Source: Chaenocephalus aceratus (taxonomy: Eukaryota; Chordata; Actinopteri; Perciformes; Channichthyidae). Taken from it: a stretch of 64,000 nt of DNA. Each line of letters opens with the position of its first letter. Positions within the stretch are counted from its first letter, which is position 1. A program made the translations under genes and the position numbers. The notes under the pieces were generated by a model that saw only the letters and a program-made list of their open reading frames with translations, did not search any database and was not told the DNA's origin. Shown in pieces: positions 57,732-64,000 of this stretch. Location: contig CM043799.1 in NCBI GenBank assembly GCA_023974075.1, positions 7,589,250-7,653,249 on the forward strand. Reading direction: 5' to 3'.

Positions 57732-58974
57732 CAGGGATCACCAACTACATTTTTCCAAGGGCCGACATGTAACCAATAGACACTATCGCGGGCCAGCGAT
57801 TTTTATATGGCCCATCATTTTATAAATAGTATTCAGATTACTTTTGGAATACTTTCTTTTTCCATAACAGATGGGTATGTTTTGGTGAACAGGAGACACG
57901 TATGTTACTGTTTTCATGGCTTATCAAGAACTCAAACACAACATCTTGGTGTCATTCTGGACAGCTCATCTGCACCCCACATAAAAAACATCACCCGGAC
58001 TGCATTCTTTGTACTGTCTTAAAACCTTTCCTTGGAATATGTTATGAATTGTAAGGTGTCCTTGGGTGCTTTGAAAGGCGCCCCTAAATAGAATGAATTA
58101 TCATTATTATTATTATCTGAAACGATGTAATAACTTTTAAAACGTTTTCCAGTCACTTGCCCCATGCATTCAGCAGCAGCAGGCCTTTCACTTTGATTTC
58201 ATCCCGTTATGAAATGTCATCATTTCGACAATAAAGAAATGCTACATAAACATTATCTTGTACATTTTATCTAACCATCTCCGTTTCTAACTTTCAATAT
58301 ATTTTAAAAGAGATCTCTCTCTCTCATCTGCGTGCGGGGGCGGGGCCTCACAGACACGCTGCATCTCTCTCTTGCTCACAGACATGCTGCAGCGCTGTGC
58401 AGTGTGCACACAGTTCTGCCGGTAATGAATATTACATTTTATGAGGAAACTTTTCCACCAATAATTCCAATAAGTATTCCAAAATGTATTCACTTCAGGT
58501 TTACGAAAGTAACTGCAATCAGATTACTCGTTTTTCAAATGTAACGCCAGCTGAATACAGTTAGCCTACTTGATTTTTGTATTCTGATTACGTAACGCTG
58601 TTATGTTTTCCGTTACAACCCAACCCTGCTTCTAGGCTACTGTCCCGCAGCTCCAGCCTCTCTGTTGGACTCTGTCGCAGCGGGGCTACTGCTGTGGTGC
58701 AGAGCGCATTAACCAGACTCTTCACAACGAAGGATCACTTCTTCTTCAGGGGAGGGCAGGTTTCGCAGTACGCAGTCTACTGTCCCGCAGCTGCTGCCTC
58801 TCTGTTGGACTCCGGTACTGCACCTTACTCACGAGACGTTGTAAACAAAGACATGGGTGGGGTGCGAACGCAGTAACCACTCCGCCAACGCCACAGTCAC
58901 CCCCGTCGTGCGGGCCGGATGAGAATGTCTGGCGGGCCGGATGTGGCCCGCGGACCGCCAGTTGGTGGTCACTG
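57732..58974. mobile_element. hAT-type element H2
   Basis: The tips CAGGGATCACCAACT and AGTTGGTGGTCACTG are flanked by ACCTATAA (57724-57731) and GCCTATAA (58975-58982), an 8-bp duplication with one mismatch. It inserted at the very edge of the Harbinger-like element, duplicating that element's last bases. The interior has a repeated 'ctactgtcccgcagct' module (58637, 58779) and 'gcgggccggatgtggcccgc' at the right. No transposase. Confidence 0.88.
57925..58115 (+). pseudogene. L2-type LINE scrap inside H2
   Basis: The frame reads QHLGVILDSSSAPHIKNITR then TAFFVLS, the segment following the RT palm of fish L2-type LINEs. It jumps directly to 3' UTR text 'aaggtgtccttgggtgcttt' with a (TTA)n-like tail. 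The same scrap is in H1, so it was captured before the two hAT copies separated. Confidence 0.75.
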
Positions 58975-59290
58975 GCCTATAACAATGTTGTCCATTTTAG
59001 ACAGAGGCTTAAATTTACAGCCCTTAATAACGTCCATTTTCTGGGCTCAATCTGTGTCTTGGCCGTTTTCGTTGTGATCGCTAAATTCACCTTGTTTCCT
59101 TTGTTTATAATATTATCACCGCTTTTGTTTTGAAATCACTTCCGTGAGTTTCGCCCCGCCCCTCGCTCCAAGGACCATTAGACCATTTAGTAAGGTAAAA
59201 AGCAAAAAGCAAAACGGCCTCTCAAACGCTCTTCCGTTTACCTGTTTAATAAAGAAAAACAATTGGACGGTAGATACACGGATTATTAAT

Positions 59291-60939
59291 GGCACACAAA
59301 GCTCACAGTTCCCGATATATTTGTACAAAAACCGGAAATAAATCGTTGTTTATCAATGTATGTGTCTATTCTATTTTTGTCTATACTGTATGACATAAAA
59401 GAACAGCTACAATGGTAGCTTAGCCTAGCCTGATCATCCTCTCTCCAATCAGAAAACAGGCATTTTAAAAGTGTTTTGCCGGCCATCATGCAGATCTTGC
59501 CAAAGCATTAGTTCATTTTATTAAACGGTATTCTAATTTTATTGAAAAACTGTTTGAGAATTTTATTTTCAGCCTTCAAACTAAAACATAATTTAGAAAA
59601 TATATAAAGTCTGCCTCCTTAAAACATTATTTATTTTTCCAGTAACATGTAAAGCATTAGAGTTTGCCTTCCTGTTCACATTGACCAATCAGAATCACTT
59701 CTCTAGAATAAGACTGGAAAAAGTTAGCAAACTAATAGTAAAGTTTTCCTCAACTTAACGAAACACATAAAGCCTCAATTAACTCTTCGATAATAACTAT
59801 TGTATCTTCAAAAAAACAAGACAAAACAATTATAAATCTTTTAGTATTGAACTTATTTTAACTGGATGGCTTTCATGACAGCATGTCTGTTTAAGGTATT
59901 TATAAGAACCTAACTTAATTTAAATAGACTATTTTATTTGCCGTTGTTAATGCATAGTAGTACACAGTTAAGTTTAATATTCAATTCTGAAAATAACTCC
60001 ATGGAATACTTTTTGAATATTTTATATTTGTGGAGAGCATGACATGTTGGATTTATTTCGGCTAAATGTTCCAATAAAGAAAACGGTGCAGGTGAAGGAA
60101 AGAGGATATAGACATTGAGACAAGGCAATCAGCAGAAGAAGACAGACAGGAAGTTACACTTTCTTAACAAATATGTTTGGCATAGTTAGTGATGGGGTTG
60201 GTGCTTCCTCACAACAGTACATCAGACCTTATCTTGAACTGGTCACTGGATGCCTACCTTTCTGATCCCTGATCCAAATCGCACTATGGGGATTTCTCTC
60301 CCCAGCCTTCCAATTATTTCAGTCTAACCTCCGTTTCCAACACGGTCCCCAGATGATCCGACAATCAATGCGCTGATCAGCACCATGGAAACCTGCAGTT
60401 TTAGTGGCTTAGTGTGTCAAGAGCATCGGCCAGTGACCGCTCGCGACACGGCGCTTGTTAAGGACAAGCTCCTTGTTATAGTCTTATAAAATGTAGGTTA
60501 GAATGATTTTAGGTTTTAGAAGCGAGGATGTGTGGTTTAACACATCTCTTGTGATCTATTTGTGGAGCCAAGACACCATGGCAAAGATGTCTCACCACAA
60601 AAACAGGAGCACATTCTTGTAAGAAAAAGTATGTGCTACTTTAAATTCAGTCATTATTGGCTTATTGGAGTGGTTTGCGCCATAAATGTCCCTATAGAAA
60701 CTCCATATGTGCGTACATAATTCAAAGGGATAGTCTTGCTACATATTTCACACGTTTAATTGATTTATTGAAATACCATCTGTGAATTCCAATTAAGGTT
60801 TTATGGTTTATGTCGATAATATGTAGGTCTGTCACGATAGGTATTGACTTAGTGTATGGACCTCCTTCATTTTAAATTAACTCCATATTGTGCCCAGCTT
60901 CCAGGTGGAATTTGAGCAGAACGAGAGCACTACTATTTT

Positions 60940-60974
<35 letters not shown>

Positions 60975-61319
60975 ATATATAATAAAAAAAGTTCAATAAA
61001 CACAATAAGTTTAAGTAAAGATGTGCAATAAAATGATAAACAAAAATAAATAAATTGTAATAAACATATTTGTAGGAAAAAGAGGTTGAAGTAAATATGT
61101 ATAGAACAAATATGTATATATATTGATGTTGTTACTTTGCACTTTCTGTTAAAAAAATTCCTAAACATTGATTAACCAGTTTTTGACTGGATTGACAATA
61201 TATTGCCTGTTAAGGAATGGATATACCTCTGTGTCAAATGGTTAAAATGGACACATTATATTATATATAATGTATATTGTGCCTCTACTCTGTGACATAT
61301 GTACATGCTAATTTTGAAA
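59291..61319. other. No gene recognised; (TA)n at 60942-60981
   Basis: AT-rich. The only clear feature is a ~40-bp TA/TG tract at 60942-60981. Short frames show no known motif. Confidence 0.45.
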
Positions 61320-61540
61320 AGCTCTTTATTTCTCTCATACTGCCTGTGCTGCAGCACCTCTTTTCACCCTCTGTCAGAAACCAGAGCCCAGTCTGCTCTG
61401 ATTGGTTAGCTCGTCTGCTCTATGGTGATCGGTCAACCGCTTGGAGATGTCCCGCCCCCTAGCCTATCATTTACAATGTGTTGGAGCACTGGCCAATAGA
61501 AGCGCATATGTTACAGAGTGATGTCACTATGTTACGGAAG
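61320..61540 (-). repeat. Dispersed 'CCAATCAGAGCAGACTGGGC' repeat, copy 3
   Basis: 'tactgcctgtgctgcagcac', 'gcccagtctgctctgattgg', 'gtgatcggtcaaccgcttgg', 'gtcccgccccctagcct' and 'ggagcactggccaatagaag'. Same orientation as copy 2 and longer in the middle. Confidence 0.85.
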
Positions 61541-62559
61541 TAGCAAAGGAGAAAAAGCTGTAGGGAGCATTTCATTTATTGATTTTGTTGTGTTTTTATT
61601 TTTTCATTAGGACATTTCCCAATAAAATGTTTTAACATTCCGATTTCAATGTCTGAATATGTTTGCTTTAAAAGTGTTTATTTCATTATTTTATTATAAA
61701 TATATAAGTGGCATACAATGATCTTAAAATGACAATAATATTGTTTATCGTGTTTTTTTCTGTGACACTTAATCGTCCAACAGAAGTAGTTGTTGTGGCA
61801 TGCTTTACATTATCCTAAACTTCTCAATTCAAGTCATTAATGGGACTGCACTGTTGACTGTACTAACACTTTAACAGTTTATACAACCAATGCTAAACTC
61901 ATTTCTTTAAGCCATACCCACTATGTTAGAGCATTATTCCCTACAGATAGGCAATAGCCTGCATAAATAGAGCTGTACGATGAATACTGAAAGGCCCCAA
62001 TCTCTGCGCACAGTCAAGACATATATAGTGGCTGTTGATCACCAGTGCTATCAAACCCCTACATACATGTTGTCCCTTCATACGTTGGCACTGTAAAACA
62101 ATGACAAATAGCATTTATTGGTCCCAGAAGCTCTTAACCCAAACAAAGTGGTATTCCAGGATTGATGGTATAATTAAATCAAGACCAAACTGTAAAATAG
62201 AAAAAACTACAGGAGCTTCTTTGGGCTTTAAATAGCGGTCGATTGCTCACGTTTATGATCGCTCAGCTAACAAATTAATAGTGATTTCAGTACACTGCAA
62301 TAAGGGGCCATACCATCAGCCACCTGACAAGCAGTCAATGACTTTAACAGCTTTTAAGAGTTAATCAATACATGGATTGTCAGCAGCAGGAGCCTCAAGG
62401 TTAGATTACGCCAGTTTATTGTCATCACCAATCTCTCTGTGCTGCTGTGGTAACTCTGTTAACATGGTGCAGCTGTGTTACCTCCAACACGGCCACTACG
62501 GATACATTCATATTAAAGTCACCTATTGGGTAAAATCCACTTTTTCATGTTTTATACAT
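61541..62559. other. No gene recognised
   Basis: AT-rich, short frames only, no repeat pairs noticed. Confidence 0.45.
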
Positions 62560-63000
62560 ACACATGTGTCCCTCGTTAAGAGGTTCTGAAAGTTTCAGGA
62601 AATAATATTTGCTCTCTTTTTGTCCTGATCCATTTATATAAAAACCTGCCAGATTTTGGCCACTTTATGATGTCATAACCATTTTTTGGCTTGTGTAACC
62701 ATTAGCCAATCACCAACCAAGGTAACCCCCCCCCCCCTTATCACCTGAATCTCCTCCTAGAACACCATTGGGTTCTTTGTAACCAAATGTCTCTCAGAGG
62801 GGCGTGGGGAGGGGCTCCTTACTTTCATCTAAAGTAACAGACAGAGAATCAGCACTTTGGAAGCAGGGCTGAAACAGAGGGGATTATGGGATGCTGCAAT
62901 GATCTGTTTGGTGTTTCAGCCACATACTTCAGAGACATGTTTTGTATATATCTGACAACTATAATATATTGATGAAAAACAGTATAATAGGGGACCTTTG
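62560..63000. repeat. Dispersed fish repeat, 'ATAATAGGGGACCTTT' end
   Basis: 'tatgatgtcataaccatttt', 'ggcgtggggaggggctcctt' and the terminal 'cagtataataggggaccttt' are, from general knowledge, characteristic of a common teleost non-coding repeat. It includes a C12 homopolymer at about 62726-62738. Confidence 0.5.
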
Positions 63001-64000
63001 AATACTTTTTGTTCTAATTTCCATGCTTGTAACCTCTGTATCTGTTATCATGTACCAAAGACAAAAGCAATACCAGTCAGTATTGGTCAGTTAGGGGGCC
63101 TTTAGCTTCTCTAGAATCATTTATGTTTTTTATTTGTTGTGTAATTCATTGCTGTTGTCATTGACTCTGGTTTGTGTTTTTGAGGCATGGCTAAGGAACT
63201 ACCAAGGATATATCATTGTCACTGAATGTACTCACGCAAAGATTTATTTCATTGGATTACGCAATATTTTAAGAATGGGATGGCTCACTCATGCCCTTTG
63301 TAATCCCCGGAAGTCAACACACGCTCTGGTCCCAGCTGTGTGTGTCACTTTTTGGTTCAAAAGAACTATTGCTTTGGTAAAACTTAAAAGATATGTGTCA
63401 AGTGGTTCCAATCCATTTTAAGAGTTTAGTCAACTTTTGCATTTTTTGAGTTGGTGAAACATACTTTTTTTAGTTTTCCTCTACTCAAGAATGTGTTACT
63501 TTGCTAAAACTTAAAAAATATGTGTCAAGCGGTTCCAAGCAATTATAGGAGTTGGGTAAACTCACTAATGTGATTTTTTATGCAGGTGAAAAGATGAGTT
63601 GAGCCTACAATTAAAAGCCAATATATTAAGTGTAACCAATGCAAATAACAATCTGCTAAGAACCACATAAGACAAGAATAAATAAAGTAAATTATAAAAC
63701 ACAATTGAGTTGCCGGAACCTATATACGACAAACTCTTCCTGATTTCAATCCAACCCTTTAAATATTTAATGGTATCGAAACATTGCAGATTAAACAAAT
63801 ATATTAAAAAGGGAACGTTATGGACATGTTAATACAATTTATTAAAATTTGGTTTTCATAAAACAGTAACAAGTTTGTTTAAAAGCACAACACATTAACA
63901 TAGATGGAGACACATGGTTATTACTTGATGGTTATAACTGCATCTGGCTCTTGGGCAATGTATAACTTTTACATTACATTATCAATCAATCAATCAATCA
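63001..64000. other. No gene recognised; ends in (ATCA)n
   Basis: A ~70-bp phrase 'aacttaaaagatatgtgtca' with 'agtggttccaatccatttta' at 63379-63420 recurs at 63508-63548, a local direct repeat. The window ends in at least five ATCA units (63979-64000). No coding motif. Confidence 0.55.

Larger units (their letters stand above)
53597..59281. mobile_element. Mutator-like candidate P2 with ~1.3-kb TIRs
   Basis: The tips CCGTGTATCTACCGTCCAAT and its complement are flanked by perfect 9-bp direct repeats ATTATTAAT (53588-53596, 59282-59290). The inverted arms run 53597 to about 54898 and, interrupted by two insertions, about 55970 to 59281; words such as 'aagaggatggtagact', 'gcctcttatgatgctgctgt' and 'ggacaacattgttaggagat' recur inverted. 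Removing the two nested elements leaves ~3.55 kb with ~1.3-kb arms. Nine-base duplications and very long TIRs fit Mutator-like elements. The ~1.07-kb middle has no coding, so it is non-autonomous. Confidence 0.8.

Overview
The window looks like a gene-poor, repeat-dense stretch of a teleost fish nuclear genome, probably a percomorph-type fish. The evidence is the company of repeats: long (CA)n and (AAG)n microsatellites, L2-type LINE remnants with typical fish 3' tails, a DIRS-type retrotransposon, many hAT, PIF/Harbinger and other TIR elements, and a degenerate fish minisatellite. No bacterial-style operons, rRNA or tRNA genes were seen. No complete host protein-coding gene could be supported; nearly every recognisable protein motif belongs to a transposon and almost all are broken. 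Species-level assignment is not possible from the sequence alone.

Layout: 1-5.1 kb holds microsatellites, a THAP-domain remnant, an L2-type LINE piece (- strand) and the first copy of a ~600-bp duplicated block. 5.1-8.0 kb has a small element with perfect 22-bp terminal inverted repeats (TIRs), a ~100-bp direct repeat and a hAT BED finger. 8.05-11.3 kb is a decayed DIRS element on the - strand (capsid-like, reverse transcriptase, RNase H, tyrosine recombinase) with a hAT BED fragment inside the recombinase. 12.57-14.76 kb is a hAT-type element with a perfect 8-bp target duplication and a nested MITE. 14.78-25.1 kb is a ~5.1-kb segment present twice on either side of a 100-N gap, almost certainly one locus assembled twice. 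It carries a - strand hAT transposase interrupted by another hAT-type element. 25.1-31.1 kb holds mostly unassigned sequence, a minisatellite, a hAT-type element with a nested PIF/Harbinger element, and a Charlie-like hAT.

31.1-34.3 kb is a three-layer nest: the Charlie-like hAT is split by a second hAT, whose BED finger is split cleanly by a Helentron/Helitron-like element. 35.4-36.1 kb is the second copy of the 3.4-kb block. 37.8-44.5 kb has dispersed repeats, an L2-type LINE 3' end and a 1.1-kb internally deleted hAT. 44.58-59.29 kb is a 15-kb transposon nest built from very long inverted repeats, including a Mutator-like candidate with ~1.3-kb TIRs and 9-bp target duplications that contains a Harbinger-like element and a hAT, and a second long-TIR element whose empty insertion site survives in a paralogous copy. 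59.3-64 kb is mostly unassigned AT-rich sequence with two dispersed repeats.

Nothing here forms a working pathway. The coherent story is transposon-on-transposon insertion, and target duplications let much of the order of events be read. Family names rest on recognised protein motifs and terminal structure, not on a database search.
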